From assembly GCA_038138145.1 (NCBI GenBank), contig JAYQDD010000007.1, positions 18,579 to 82,578 on the forward strand: a DNA stretch of 64,000 nt. Direction: 5' to 3'. A program made the translations under genes and the position numbers. Numbering within the stretch: position 1 is the first letter of the stretch; each line of letters opens with the position of its first letter. The notes beneath the pieces are model-generated. The model had not been told where the DNA came from. It ran no database searches and saw nothing but the letters and a program-made list of their open reading frames with translations. This document shows positions 26,266 to 35,908 of the stretch, piece by piece. The DNA comes from UBA3537 sp038138145 (lineage in GTDB: Bacteria > Bacteroidota > Bacteroidia > Flavobacteriales > Flavobacteriaceae).

Positions 26266-28884
26266 TCACATAATAAATCTATATGTTGCTTTAATCAAAA
26301 ATATATTTTGGGGTTGTTGATCCAAAATCCCTGTTTGAAATCCATCAACAAGACCTTCGCTAATCGAGATATTGGCCCTTGTCCCTTGAGACCACACCAA
26401 AAACAATTCCGATCCTGGAATATATTCCCAACGCATCACCAAATTGGAATTAAACTGAACAAAAGAAAAATCGGGATCACTAAAATTGTAATCATACATG
26501 CCATCTTGGTCTTCATCAACTTCGTACACGCCATTATTTAAGGCAATTTGAGAAGTATTGTAGGTATAAAATCGATCTTCCAAACGATCGGCAGTGGCAT
26601 TAGTTACATACTTAAAGTCTTTGTATCGCCCTCGTGAAATAAATGGTTGAGCGTAATATTGAATCGTTAAGTTGGGATTGATGGTATAATTAATTCGAAA
26701 TGAGGCACTCAACGTTTGATTGTCAATTGTCCCCAGAATGTAACGCTTTACATCGTTGTAATCACGTTGGGTTACATATTGAGTCTTATTGGGGCTTAAT
26801 TCAAATTCGGGAGAAAACGAAATATTTAATGCATTGATGGGTTGATAGTTTAACCCTGCTTCAAACTTAAGAAAAGAAAAATTGTCTTCTTTGGCTTGTG
26901 AATGTATTGCCCCCAATCTTGCAGTAAGTTTTTTACGGTCATCAGAATTGACAAATATAAATTTGAAGTTTTCCTTTGAGAATCGCCACCGCGGACCACC
27001 GCGTAAAGCACTGTTGATGTATATTTTTGGCTTGTGGGTATACCCAATGCTCATACCCCAATTGTTTAGGAAATTGAATCTGGATCTAAAATCAAATTGG
27101 GTTCTGTTGTGATTCCCTTCAAAATCATAGGAAGTAAACTGATTAATCCTCAAATTTATATTTCTAAAAACAGAGACCGGTTTTGCGGTATTGTACCTCA
27201 CGTTAAAAAATTGAAACTTTTGATCTGCTCGGCGCAAAAACCCAACATCATTAAGTTCAAGTTCTGGTGAAGACCATTTGAAGCCCGTGTTGTAATTCCA
27301 GTTTTTACCCCCATTTTTACCGATTTCAAAAAGCCCCCCTGTCCCAGTTAGCGAAGTACGGTTTGGGTCCACTTCCAAATGAGATGCATCTACTCTATTG
27401 AATAAGTGTGTGATGTTTTCTTGTGTGGATTGAATGGCCTCTGGACTGCCATTAACATGGCTCATGACAAAATTTGTGCGCACATAATAGGCGCGGTTTT
27501 TCCATTGATGCTCGAAGTCTACGCCACCCGTATAGGCGGATTTTCTTAGCCCAGAAGTGGCTTCCGTAATTGAACGGTTTGTGGCGGTAAACATTCCGCC
27601 TACAAATGTATTCCTTTCGTTCAAGTCCTTTTGTACTCTTCCTACAAAATAGTTTGTAAAAGGTTCTGCCTCTGCCTCAGAAATGATTCCGTTTGTGTTG
27701 ATTTCAACGTGTTCTTTGGCGGTCATACTTTCTAAAACACCAATAGACCACCCATTTTTTGTTTTGCCACTAAACTTTGCAGCACCCAAAATGGTGGTGT
27801 TTTGTGGACGTTTTGTAAACGAACCTGATGGCGTTGAAGGATAGACCTGCGGACTTCTCCCAATTCGTCTAGAAAAAAACAAATTGTCCCGATTTCCCGC
27901 ATAACGATAGTCAAAAATATTATTATTTTCTATGAAAAATGGCCTTTGTTCTCTGTAAAAAATTTCAAATCCGTCAAGCGCAATGGCTGCAGGATCGGCT
28001 TCAACTTGACCGAAGTCTGGATTAACTGTAACATCTAAAGTGAGGTCGTTAGTAATGCCTATTTTAGCATCCAAACCACCGTTGATTTTATAATCTCGGC
28101 CATCGCGGTAAGGGTTATCCTTTTCGGCTTCATAGGTGTCCATCTGCAACACAGTAAAGGGCTGGATTTCAATTTGTTTTTGAGGTTTTACATTTTTAAT
28201 GCCCCGAAGTTCTCCTGCTTCACTTACCCAACCAGCGGCTTCTACAGGGATTCTGTCCCAAGCCGATAGTTCATTTTCTCTAAATAGATTTCTTATAACA
28301 TTTAATCCCCAAACTTGTTCTTCGGCATTTCCAAAACGCAATTGACTCAGGGGAATTTTCATTTCTGCAGACCACCCTTCAGGGATAATCTGCGCTTTGG
28401 TGCTCCAAATTGGATTCCAACTATCGTCGATATTATTTCCATTATCAGTAGCCAACTCATCGCCTCGAACACCAGCTGCCGTTACTGTAAATATAAATCC
28501 AGTCCGTAAATCGTGGTAGCTATCTATTAATATGTTTATTCTGTCCCCTTCAAAACCATCACGTCTGGAAAGTCGATTTGTAATGGTTTCTGGAGCTGAA
28601 TCTAAAGCCAAAAGAGCGATGTACAAATGCTTTTGATCGTATAAAATTTTAAACTTAGTCTGTTCAGTAGGAGGTGTGTTTTCATCGGGGTCAACTTCAA
28701 CAAAGTCTGAGCCCCATTCTACTTTATCCCAAATAGAATCATCAAGAAGTCCGTCAACTTTTGGTGCATTTTCTGGATTGATTTCTACTGTAAAATATTG
28801 TTTTGGTGGCGTAATTTGAGCAAAGAACCCTACTGGAATACACAAGGCAAGTACTGTCAAGTATGTTAAAAATGAATTTTTCAT
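26266..28884 (-). CDS. DUF5916 outer-membrane protein with CBM9-like domain
   Basis: About 872 residues from the ATG at 28884, which gives a good signal peptide (MKNSFLTYLTVLALCIPVGFFAQ). An N-terminal carbohydrate-binding family-9-like domain (about 30-210: VDGLLDDSIWDKVEWG; WSAEMKIPLSQLRFG) is followed by a long DUF5916 region rich in outer-membrane strands and ending in FLIKATYRFIM. The PFFIENNNIFDYR motif is typical. Probably a large outer-membrane barrel; ligand unknown. Confidence 0.85.
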   Translation of the reverse strand: MKNSFLTYLTVLALCIPVGFFAQITPPKQYFTVEINPENAPKVDGLLDDSIWDKVEWGSDFVEVDPDENTPPTEQTKFKILYDQKHLYIALLALDSAPETITNRLSRRDGFEGDRINILIDSYHDLRTGFIFTVTAAGVRGDELATDNGNNIDDSWNPIWSTKAQIIPEGWSAEMKIPLSQLRFGNAEEQVWGLNVIRNLFRENELSAWDRIPVEAAGWVSEAGELRGIKNVKPQKQIEIQPFTVLQMDTYEAEKDNPYRDGRDYKINGGLDAKIGITNDLTLDVTVNPDFGQVEADPAAIALDGFEIFYREQRPFFIENNNIFDYRYAGNRDNLFFSRRIGRSPQVYPSTPSGSFTKRPQNTTILGAAKFSGKTKNGWSIGVLESMTAKEHVEINTNGIISEAEAEPFTNYFVGRVQKDLNERNTFVGGMFTATNRSITEATSGLRKSAYTGGVDFEHQWKNRAYYVRTNFVMSHVNGSPEAIQSTQENITHLFNRVDASHLEVDPNRTSLTGTGGLFEIGKNGGKNWNYNTGFKWSSPELELNDVGFLRRADQKFQFFNVRYNTAKPVSVFRNINLRINQFTSYDFEGNHNRTQFDFRSRFNFLNNWGMSIGYTHKPKIYINSALRGGPRWRFSKENFKFIFVNSDDRKKLTARLGAIHSQAKEDNFSFLKFEAGLNYQPINALNISFSPEFELSPNKTQYVTQRDYNDVKRYILGTIDNQTLSASFRINYTINPNLTIQYYAQPFISRGRYKDFKYVTNATADRLEDRFYTYNTSQIALNNGVYEVDEDQDGMYDYNFSDPDFSFVQFNSNLVMRWEYIPGSELFLVWSQGTRANISISEGLVDGFQTGILDQQPQNIFLIKATYRFIM

Positions 28885-29038
28885 GAGGTAATAATAGATT
28901 TGGTGCAACTATTTTGTTGGTAAATGTACAGGTAATTGACGATTTTGATTTATAATTTAGAAAACTTTAACAGCCAACCTGTGGGATTTCATCTTAAGAT
29001 TAGGCAAATTACCCATGTAAAAAATAAGCACAACAAGA

Positions 29039-29071
29039 TTTTGTTAATAACAATTTATAATTGTAGATTTG
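29039..29071 (+). promoter_or_regulatory. Promoter for rplM-rpsI
   Basis: TTTTG (29039-29043) and TAGATTTG (29064-29071) are separated by 20 bases, a good fit to the Bacteroidota -33 TTTG / -7 TAnnTTTG consensus. It lies about 48 bases before the rplM start. Confidence 0.7.
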
Positions 29072-29118
29072 CAAACTCTTTTTTTAGGAGAAATGTATAA
29101 TTGAAAAAATATTTTAAC

Positions 29119-29574
29119 GTGGATACCCTAAGTTATAAAACAATTTCAGCGAATAAAGCCACCAGCGACAAGCAGTGGGTTCTTGTTGATGCAGAAGGAC
29201 AAACGCTTGGACGTTTGGCTTCAAAAGTCGCTATTCTATTAAGAGGAAAGCACAAGCCAAACTTTACACCTCATGTTGATTGCGGTGATAATGTAATTGT
29301 TATCAATTCTGAAAAAATCAACCTGACAGGAAATAAGTGGAATGATAAGTCTTACATCCGCCACACAGGATATCCTGGTGGTCAGCGATCTTTGACCGCA
29401 ACAGAACTATTTGCTAAAGATCCTGCACGCATAATTGAAAAATCCGTAAAAGGGATGTTGCCTAAAAACAAATTGGGTGCAGCATTGTTTCGCAACCTAG
29501 ACGTGGTTGTAGGTGCTACGCATAAACATGAAGCGCAACAACCAAAAACTATTAATTTAAACGAAGTTAACTAA
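29119..29574 (+). CDS. rplM: 50S ribosomal protein L13
   Basis: About 151 residues from the GTG at 29119, giving the usual flavobacterial start (VDTLSYKTISANKA); a TTG at 29101 would add six residues. Motifs: WVLVDAEGQTLGRLAS, LRGKHKPNFTPHVDCGD, and GMLPKNKLG. One of the earliest large-subunit assembly proteins. Its stop overlaps the rpsI start by one base, so the two are coupled. Confidence 0.93.
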   Translation: MDTLSYKTISANKATSDKQWVLVDAEGQTLGRLASKVAILLRGKHKPNFTPHVDCGDNVIVINSEKINLTGNKWNDKSYIRHTGYPGGQRSLTATELFAKDPARIIEKSVKGMLPKNKLGAALFRNLDVVVGATHKHEAQQPKTINLNEVN

Positions 29575-29960
29575 TGGAAGTTATTCACAAAATTGGTCGA
29601 AGAAAAACTGCTGTAGCACGTGTTTACGTTTCTAAAGGAAAAGGAAGCGTTACTGTAAATAGTAAAGACATAAAAGACTATTTCCCAACAGCTACACTTC
29701 AATACAAGGTAAATCAACCATTAGCACTTACAGATAATGAAGGAAACTTCGATGTCAAAGTAAATGTATACGGAGGTGGTTCTACAGGACAGGCAGAAGC
29801 TGTTCGCCTTGCTTTATCTCGTGCTATGTGCGAATTGAATGAGGAAAACAGAAGTATTTTGAAACCAGAAGGATTGCTTACAAGAGACCCAAGAATGGTA
29901 GAACGTAAGAAATTTGGACAGAAAAAAGCGCGTAAGAAATTTCAATTCTCTAAGCGTTAA
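29574..29960 (+). CDS. rpsI: 30S ribosomal protein S9
   Basis: A 128-residue protein with the S9 start IGRRKTAVARVYV, the GGGSTGQAEAVRLALSRA motif and the basic C-terminal tail ending in KKFQFSKR, whose last residues contact P-site tRNA. It forms an operon with rplM. Confidence 0.96.
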   Translation: MEVIHKIGRRKTAVARVYVSKGKGSVTVNSKDIKDYFPTATLQYKVNQPLALTDNEGNFDVKVNVYGGGSTGQAEAVRLALSRAMCELNEENRSILKPEGLLTRDPRMVERKKFGQKKARKKFQFSKR

Positions 29961-29992
29961 TATATATTTTATAAACCAGTTATTGTTGTCCA

Positions 29993-30009
29993 TGACAGGC
30001 CAACTGTCA
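29993..30009 (+). promoter_or_regulatory. Hairpin in the rpsI-rpsB gap
   Basis: A perfect 6-bp stem TGACAG/CTGTCA with loop GCCAA in the 137-base leader of rpsB. There is no T-run directly after it, so it may be a leader structure for S2/EF-Ts autoregulation rather than a terminator. Low certainty. Confidence 0.35.
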
Positions 30010-30097
30010 GGATTTAGTTTAGCATCTAAATGTATAAGGCCTAAATTTTTAGCCACTTGTACATTGCTAATTCAACAGAACGTAAACTAACACAAAA

Positions 30098-30883
30098 ATG
30101 GCACAAGTAGAAGTCAAAGACTTATTAGACAATGGTGTTCACTTTGGACACCTCACAAGAAAATGGGATCCAAATATGGCCCCATTCATTTACATGGAGC
30201 GCAATGGTATCCACATCATTAACCTCTACAAAACCGCTGCAAAATTAGAAGAAGCAACAAAAGCCCTCGGAAAAATTGCAGCTTCAGGACGAAAAATTCT
30301 TTTCGTAGCCACAAAAAAACAAGCTAAAGATATTGTTGCAGAAAAAGCAGCAAACGTCAACATGCCCTACATCACAGAGCGTTGGCCAGGTGGTATGCTT
30401 ACAAACTTCGTGACCATCCGTAAGGCGGTTAAGAAAATGGCCTCTATCGATCGTATGAAAAAGGACGGAACATTTAACACACTTTCGAAGAAAGAACGTC
30501 TTCAAGTGGACCGTTTAAGAGCAAAATTAGAAAAAAACCTAGGTTCTATCTCTGATATGACGCGACTTCCAGGAGCACTTTTTGTTGTAGATATCAAAAG
30601 AGAACACATCGCCATTAAAGAGGCACAGAAATTAAATATTCCAATTTTTGCAATGGTTGATACCAACTCTGACCCAAGACAAGTCGATTTTGTGATTCCA
30701 GCAAATGATGATGCATCCAAGTCAATCAACAAAATATTGACCACCGTAACGGAAGGTATTGCTGAAGGGCTTGCCAACAGAAAAGCAGAAAAAGAAGGAA
30801 AAGGTAATGAAAGTACTGCTCAAGAAGCTACACCAAAAGCCGAAGCTCCTTCTGTTGAAACTGCTACTCAAGAAGAAGAATAA
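30098..30883 (+). CDS. rpsB: 30S ribosomal protein S2
   Basis: A 261-residue protein with classic S2 features: LLDNGVHFGHLTRKWDP at the N-terminus, ITERWPGGMLTNF, and PGALFVVDIKREHIAIKEA. The C-terminal 40 residues are a low-complexity Glu/Ala/Thr-rich tail, common in Bacteroidota S2. It is encoded just before tsf, as in most bacteria. Confidence 0.96.
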   Translation: MAQVEVKDLLDNGVHFGHLTRKWDPNMAPFIYMERNGIHIINLYKTAAKLEEATKALGKIAASGRKILFVATKKQAKDIVAEKAANVNMPYITERWPGGMLTNFVTIRKAVKKMASIDRMKKDGTFNTLSKKERLQVDRLRAKLEKNLGSISDMTRLPGALFVVDIKREHIAIKEAQKLNIPIFAMVDTNSDPRQVDFVIPANDDASKSINKILTTVTEGIAEGLANRKAEKEGKGNESTAQEATPKAEAPSVETATQEEE

Positions 30884-30966
30884 TTTTTTTAAATAAATAA
30901 AAAACAACTAAGTCGTAAAGTTCTTCAATTGAATAATTTTTCGGCTTTTTTTAAAACTAAAAAATC

Positions 30967-31932
30967 ATGACAAAGATTACAGCTGCTGAAGTAAATAAAC
31001 TAAGAAAAGCTACTGGTGCAGGAATGATGGACTGTAAAAAAGCTCTTTTAGAAGCTGAGGGGGATTTTGACAATGCGATTGATATTCTTCGTAAGAAGGG
31101 TCAAAAAGTTGCTGCCAAAAGAGCAGACCGTGATTCTACAGAAGGAGCTGCTGTTGCCAAAGTAAATGCAGAAAATAACCTTGGTGTTGCTATCGTTTTA
31201 GGATGTGAAACCGATTTTGTTGGAAAGAACGAAAACTTCCTTGCGCTCGCCAATCAATTAGCAGAAATTGCACTCGACTACTCATCAAAAGAAGCGTTTT
31301 TAGATGCCGATTTTGGAAGTATGACAGTTGCTGAAAAACTTATTGAACAAACCGGTGTTATTGGTGAAAAACTTGACTTGAAATCTTTTGAAAAAGTAGA
31401 AGCACCATTTGTGGGGGCTTATGTACACATCAATAAAATTGCTGCGTTGGTTGGGTTATCTGCAGCCGTAGATAATGCCGCAACACTTGCCAAAGATCTT
31501 GCAATGCAAGTCGCATCAATGGGGGCAACTTCATTGTCATACAAAGATTTTGATCCCGCTTTTGTGGCTTCTGAAACTGAAGCGCGAATTGCTGTAATTG
31601 AAAAAGATAATATCGAACTAGAACGATTGGGCAAAACGCTAAAGAATGTTCCAAAATATATTTCAATGGCTCAATTGACGCCTGAAGTTTTGGCTCAAGC
31701 TGAAGAAGATGCAAAAGCACAGCTTAAAGCTGAAGGAAAACCAGAACAAATTTGGGATAAAATTTTACCTGGTAAAATGGATCGATTTATTTCTGATAAT
31801 ACTACACTCGACAAAGAGCAATGTTTATTAGATCAGGACTTTATCAAAGATGAAAAAAGTACCGTAGCAAAATATGTTGCTTCTTATGGTGCTGTTGAAG
31901 TATCTGGATTCAAAAGAGTGACATTAGGTTAA
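30967..31932 (+). CDS. tsf: Elongation factor Ts
   Basis: A 321-residue nucleotide exchange factor for EF-Tu. The N-terminal UBA-like domain has the signature LRKATGAGMMDCKKAL, followed by the ILRKKGQ and CETDFVGKNENF core motifs and a C-terminal dimerisation region. It is co-transcribed with rpsB and followed by a strong terminator. Confidence 0.96.
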   Translation: MTKITAAEVNKLRKATGAGMMDCKKALLEAEGDFDNAIDILRKKGQKVAAKRADRDSTEGAAVAKVNAENNLGVAIVLGCETDFVGKNENFLALANQLAEIALDYSSKEAFLDADFGSMTVAEKLIEQTGVIGEKLDLKSFEKVEAPFVGAYVHINKIAALVGLSAAVDNAATLAKDLAMQVASMGATSLSYKDFDPAFVASETEARIAVIEKDNIELERLGKTLKNVPKYISMAQLTPEVLAQAEEDAKAQLKAEGKPEQIWDKILPGKMDRFISDNTTLDKEQCLLDQDFIKDEKSTVAKYVASYGAVEVSGFKRVTLG

Positions 31933-31960
31933 TACATACCAAAAATTACAACTAAAAATT

Positions 31961-31994
31961 AAACCCTGTATCCGTTGGATGTAGGGTTTTTTTT
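31961..31994 (+). terminator. Rho-independent terminator after tsf
   Basis: AAACCCTGTATCC and GGATGTAGGGTTT form a 13-bp stem with one G-U pair and a short GTT loop, followed by an uninterrupted T-run. It ends the rpsB-tsf transcript. Confidence 0.9.
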
Positions 31995-32050
31995 GAGGGT
32001 GAAAAACCTTTTGCATATACCAGGTCTTCGAAAAATTTTAAGATATTCCT

Positions 32051-32058
32051 TATATTTG
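32051..32058 (+). promoter_or_regulatory. Promoter -7 element before pyrH
   Basis: TATATTTG fits TAnnTTTG and is 20 bases before the pyrH ATG. I do not see a clear -33 box at the right spacing. Confidence 0.5.
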
Positions 32059-32077
32059 TGCAACGATCAAAACAATT

Positions 32078-32782
32078 ATGGCTTACAAACGCATCTTACT
32101 GAAACTCTCTGGCGAAGCACTCATGGGCAGTCGTCAGTACGGAATTGACCCCCAGCGCCTTTCCGAATACGCAAAAGACATCAAAGACATTGTAGACAAA
32201 GGCATTGAGGTTGCTATTGTTATTGGCGGTGGAAATATTTTTAGAGGTGTAGCAGGAGCGAGCAACGGTATGGATCGTGTTCAAGGCGACCATATGGGGA
32301 TGTTGGCCACAGTCATCAATGGATTGGCTTTACAGAGCGCCTTAGAAAATGAAGGTATTCCTACTCGATTACAATCTGCAATCAAAATTAATGAGGTCGC
32401 AGAACCCTTTATTCGTCGCAAAGCCATGCGCCATTTGGAAAAAGGACGGGTAGTAATCTTTGGAGGGGGGACAGGTAATCCATATTTTACAACAGACTCT
32501 GCAGCCGTTTTAAGAGCAATTGAAATAGAAGCCGATGTAATCCTGAAAGGAACAAGAGTGGATGGAATTTATACTGCTGACCCTGAAAAAGATGCCTCGG
32601 CAAGTAAATTCAGTACAATTAGTTTTGAGGACGTTCTCAACAAAGGACTCAAAGTCATGGATACTACGGCATTCACCCTAAGTCAAGAAAATGAACTCCC
32701 CATTATTGTTTTTGATATGAATAAAAAAGGAAATTTAATGAAAATTGTTTCTGGAGAACAAATCGGAACTACAGTAAGTTAA
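32078..32782 (+). CDS. pyrH: UMP kinase
   Basis: A 234-residue amino-acid-kinase-fold enzyme: N-terminal YKRILLKLSGEALMG, VIGGGNIFRGV, FGGGTGNPYFTTDSAAVLRA and the C-terminal VSGEQIGTTVS. It phosphorylates UMP to UDP and in bacteria is a hexamer under GTP/UTP control. It is followed ten bases later by frr, the usual arrangement. Confidence 0.96.
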   Translation: MAYKRILLKLSGEALMGSRQYGIDPQRLSEYAKDIKDIVDKGIEVAIVIGGGNIFRGVAGASNGMDRVQGDHMGMLATVINGLALQSALENEGIPTRLQSAIKINEVAEPFIRRKAMRHLEKGRVVIFGGGTGNPYFTTDSAAVLRAIEIEADVILKGTRVDGIYTADPEKDASASKFSTISFEDVLNKGLKVMDTTAFTLSQENELPIIVFDMNKKGNLMKIVSGEQIGTTVS

Positions 32783-32792
32783 TTAAAAAAAG

Positions 32793-33350
32793 ATGAACGA
32801 AGAAATTGAATTCATATTGGACAGTGCAAAGGAAGCTATGGAAAAAGCCCTCAAACACCTTGAAAAACAGTTTGTAAATATTCGCGCTGGAAAAGCTAGC
32901 CCTTCAATGTTGGGTAGTGTAACTGTCGATTATTATGGCACACAAACCCCTTTGGCTCAAGTTGCAAATGTAAATACCCCCGACGGTCGAACAATTACGG
33001 TTCAACCGTGGGAAAAAAGCATGTTACAAGACATAGAACATGCTATTATGGTCGCCAATTTAGGATTTAATCCAATGAATAATGGAGAAAGCATCATCAT
33101 CAATGTGCCGCCATTGACCGAAGAACGTCGCCGAGAACTTGCGAAACAAGCAAAATCTGAAGCCGAAGATGCAAAAATATCCATCCGTGGCGCACGAAAA
33201 GATGGTAATAATGAACTTAAAAAGCTAAGTGATATTTCTGAAGATCTGAAGAAAAACACCGAAACAGATATTCAAGAAATGACAGACGCGCACATCGTCA
33301 AAGCTGATGCGCTTTTTGCTGCCAAAGAAAAAGAAATCTTGACCGTATAA
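32793..33350 (+). CDS. frr: Ribosome recycling factor
   Basis: A 185-residue protein of standard length. Motifs: LEKQFVNIRAGKASPSML, YYGTQTPLAQVANV, TVQPWEKSMLQDIE, and NVPPLTEERRRELAKQAK. With EF-G it splits post-termination ribosomes. Co-transcribed with pyrH. Confidence 0.96.
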   Translation: MNEEIEFILDSAKEAMEKALKHLEKQFVNIRAGKASPSMLGSVTVDYYGTQTPLAQVANVNTPDGRTITVQPWEKSMLQDIEHAIMVANLGFNPMNNGESIIINVPPLTEERRRELAKQAKSEAEDAKISIRGARKDGNNELKKLSDISEDLKKNTETDIQEMTDAHIVKADALFAAKEKEILTV

Positions 33351-33433
33351 TCCTCTTTGATTCACTAAATTATTTTAACTTTTTTTTTAGAAAGCCCCTT
33401 AAAAATTATGCCCGCAAATCCATTGGTTTTCTA

Positions 33434-33441
33434 TACCTTTG
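33434..33441 (+). promoter_or_regulatory. Promoter -7 element before the MMPL transporter
   Basis: TACCTTTG matches the TAnnTTTG consensus 19 bases before the ATG at 33460. No convincing -33 box. Confidence 0.45.
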
Positions 33442-33459
33442 ACGACTTCAAAATCAGGT

Positions 33460-35853
33460 ATGTTTAAAGTATTTTCTTCAGGTTTTTGGGAAGCTGTTGC
33501 TCGACTTATTCTTCGCAATCGTATCCTTATTCTAATACTGATTGGTGTTGGGACTGGACTTATGATGGCGCAATGGAACAAAATGCGTTTTACCTACACT
33601 GAGGCCAATTTGCTCCCTGACCGACACCCAACAAACCTAGAATACAACACCTTTTTGGATGTTTTTGGCGAAGAAGGTAATATCATTGTCTTGGGTGTAA
33701 AAGACAGCACTCTTCTTACAGTTGAAAAATTAAATGCTTGGAATCGGTTCAGTAAATCATTTGGGGAAAACGAAAATATTGAAGCCATCATTACGCTTCA
33801 AGATTTAAAGAAATTAATTAAAAATCAGAAAAATCAACAATTTGATTTTGAACCTATCATCAATGATTCTATTCGTACAAATAATGAGCTAAAAGAACTA
33901 CAGCGTTCATTATCTTTTGATTTTCCTTTTTATGACGATGTTCTTTACAATAAAGAATCAAAAGCGATTCGAACCATTATTTATTTAAAAAAATCCATTG
34001 TCAATACTTCCGCAAGAAAGGAGTTTATTCTGGATGAATTGGTTCCTAAAATTGAAACCTTTGAGCGCAACACGAATTTAAATGTAAGAGCATCAGGAAT
34101 GCCCTATGTCCGTACATTAAATTCTCAAAATATCATTGATGAAATAGAGGTCTTTATTTTAGCTGCTATACTCATTACCTCGCTTATATTCTATTTGTTT
34201 TTCCGTTCTTATCGTGCAACTTTCATCTCTATGATTGTGGTGGTGATTGGCGTCATGTGGACCTTTGGTATTTTGGGCTTTCTTGAGTATGAAATTACTG
34301 TTCTAACTGCCCTAATACCCCCTCTAATTATTGTCATTGGTATTCCAAACTGTATTTTTTTAATCAATAAATACCAACATGAAGTCAATAAGCACGGGAA
34401 TAAAGCAAAATCACTGCAACGGGTTATCACCAAAGTGGGTAATGCTACCCTAATGACCAACACGACTACGGCTTCGGGTTTTGCCACCTTTGTGATTACA
34501 CAAAGTAAACTTCTTACAGAATTTGGTACTGTGGCTTCGCTGAGTATCATGGCTATTTTTATTCTTTGTTTGCTCATTATCCCAATCATTTACAGCTTTA
34601 TGCCCATGCCAAAGGAGAAGCATTTGGAACATCTCAATAAACGCTGGATTAATCGATTGGGAGACTGGATTGAACATACAGTCAAACACAAAAATATCGC
34701 TATTTACTCCATTTCACTTATTCTTTTGGTTACAAGTATTATTGGGATTTATCAAATAAAAACTTCTGGTAGTCTTTTGGAAGATATGCCCAAAAGTGCC
34801 GAGTTTTTCGAAGATATTGAGTTTTATGAACAAGAATTCAACGGCGTGATGCCTTTAGAGATTCTAATCGATACCAAGCGTAAAAAAGGTGTTTTGAAAA
34901 GATCGACTTTAAAACGCATGGATGCGCTGGAAGAACTTATTGTGGAAATTCCCGAACTTTCAAAACCACTTTCCATAGTTGGCCTTGTCAAATATGCTAA
35001 ACAAGCGTTTTATAATGGAAATCCAAAATACTATCAATTACCCACAGCACAAGAAAATAGCTTCATTTTATCCTATGCAAAAAACACAACAAACGATGTA
35101 AGTTTGTTGAAAAATTATGTGGATTCAACAGGGCAATATGCACGTATTACCACATTTATGAAAAATGCTGAAATTGAAAAAATGGAGCGCATTGAAGAAC
35201 GATTAAAAGAAAAAATTGAAAAAATATTTCCAAAAGATCGCTACGAGGTAAAACTCACTGGAAAAGCATTTTTATTTCAGAAAGGAACACGTTTTCTCAT
35301 TCGCAATTTGATCCTCTCACTCGCCTTAGCAATTGTGCTTATTTCATTGTTTATGGCCTACATGTTTAGGTCATTCCGAATGATTATTATTTCTTTAATT
35401 CCAAATCTTTTACCGCTTTTGGTAACTGCTGGAATGATGGGTTATTTAGGAGTCCCTATAAAACCTTCCACAATATTGGTGTTTAGTATTGCCTTTGGAA
35501 TATCCGTAGATGACACCATTCACTTTTTGGCAAAATATCGTCAAGAATTACTGGCCAACCATTGGCGTATAAAGAAATCTATTTTTGCTGCACTTAGAGA
35601 AACCGGGGTAAGTATGTTCTATACTTCTATTGTTTTATTCTTTGGTTTTTCGGTGTTCATTACTTCTAACTTTGGGGGAACAGTCGCTTTAGGAGCGCTC
35701 ATCTCAGGAACTTTATTACTCGCAATGATGGCCAATTTATTGCTTTTGCCTGTATTGCTTCTATCTTTGGAACGCAGTATTGCAAACAAACAAGTTTTGA
35801 AAGAACCCCCACTAAACATCATCCCCGAAATAGAGGATATTGAAGAGCAATAA
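33460..35853 (+). CDS. RND/MMPL family transporter
   Basis: About 797 residues from the ATG at 33460. There are two repeats of one helix, a large periplasmic loop and five helices (TM starts about 22, 230, 410 and 615), the MMPL/hopanoid-transporter (HpnN-like) half-size RND design. FGISVDDTIHFLAKYR in the second half carries the paired acidic residues of the proton relay, with a matching GIPNCIFLINKYQHEV in the first. Probably moves lipids or hydrophobic compounds across the envelope using the proton gradient. Substrate unknown. Confidence 0.85.
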   Translation: MFKVFSSGFWEAVARLILRNRILILILIGVGTGLMMAQWNKMRFTYTEANLLPDRHPTNLEYNTFLDVFGEEGNIIVLGVKDSTLLTVEKLNAWNRFSKSFGENENIEAIITLQDLKKLIKNQKNQQFDFEPIINDSIRTNNELKELQRSLSFDFPFYDDVLYNKESKAIRTIIYLKKSIVNTSARKEFILDELVPKIETFERNTNLNVRASGMPYVRTLNSQNIIDEIEVFILAAILITSLIFYLFFRSYRATFISMIVVVIGVMWTFGILGFLEYEITVLTALIPPLIIVIGIPNCIFLINKYQHEVNKHGNKAKSLQRVITKVGNATLMTNTTTASGFATFVITQSKLLTEFGTVASLSIMAIFILCLLIIPIIYSFMPMPKEKHLEHLNKRWINRLGDWIEHTVKHKNIAIYSISLILLVTSIIGIYQIKTSGSLLEDMPKSAEFFEDIEFYEQEFNGVMPLEILIDTKRKKGVLKRSTLKRMDALEELIVEIPELSKPLSIVGLVKYAKQAFYNGNPKYYQLPTAQENSFILSYAKNTTNDVSLLKNYVDSTGQYARITTFMKNAEIEKMERIEERLKEKIEKIFPKDRYEVKLTGKAFLFQKGTRFLIRNLILSLALAIVLISLFMAYMFRSFRMIIISLIPNLLPLLVTAGMMGYLGVPIKPSTILVFSIAFGISVDDTIHFLAKYRQELLANHWRIKKSIFAALRETGVSMFYTSIVLFFGFSVFITSNFGGTVALGALISGTLLLAMMANLLLLPVLLLSLERSIANKQVLKEPPLNIIPEIEDIEEQ

Positions 35854-35881
35854 ATATCGTTCTTCTTTGTTTCTAAAGTTT

Positions 35882-35889
35882 TATATTTG
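35882..35889 (+). promoter_or_regulatory. Promoter -7 element before asnS
   Basis: TATATTTG fits TAnnTTTG 20 bases before the asnS ATG. The nearest TTTG (35866-35869) is too close to serve as a -33 box. Confidence 0.45.
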
Positions 35890-35908
35890 TAGCTAATTTT
35901 AGGGATAC

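Noticed and set aside
33439..33459. Longer start for the MMPL transporter
   Set aside because: The TTG at 33439 overlaps the TACCTTTG promoter element; the ATG at 33460 fits better.
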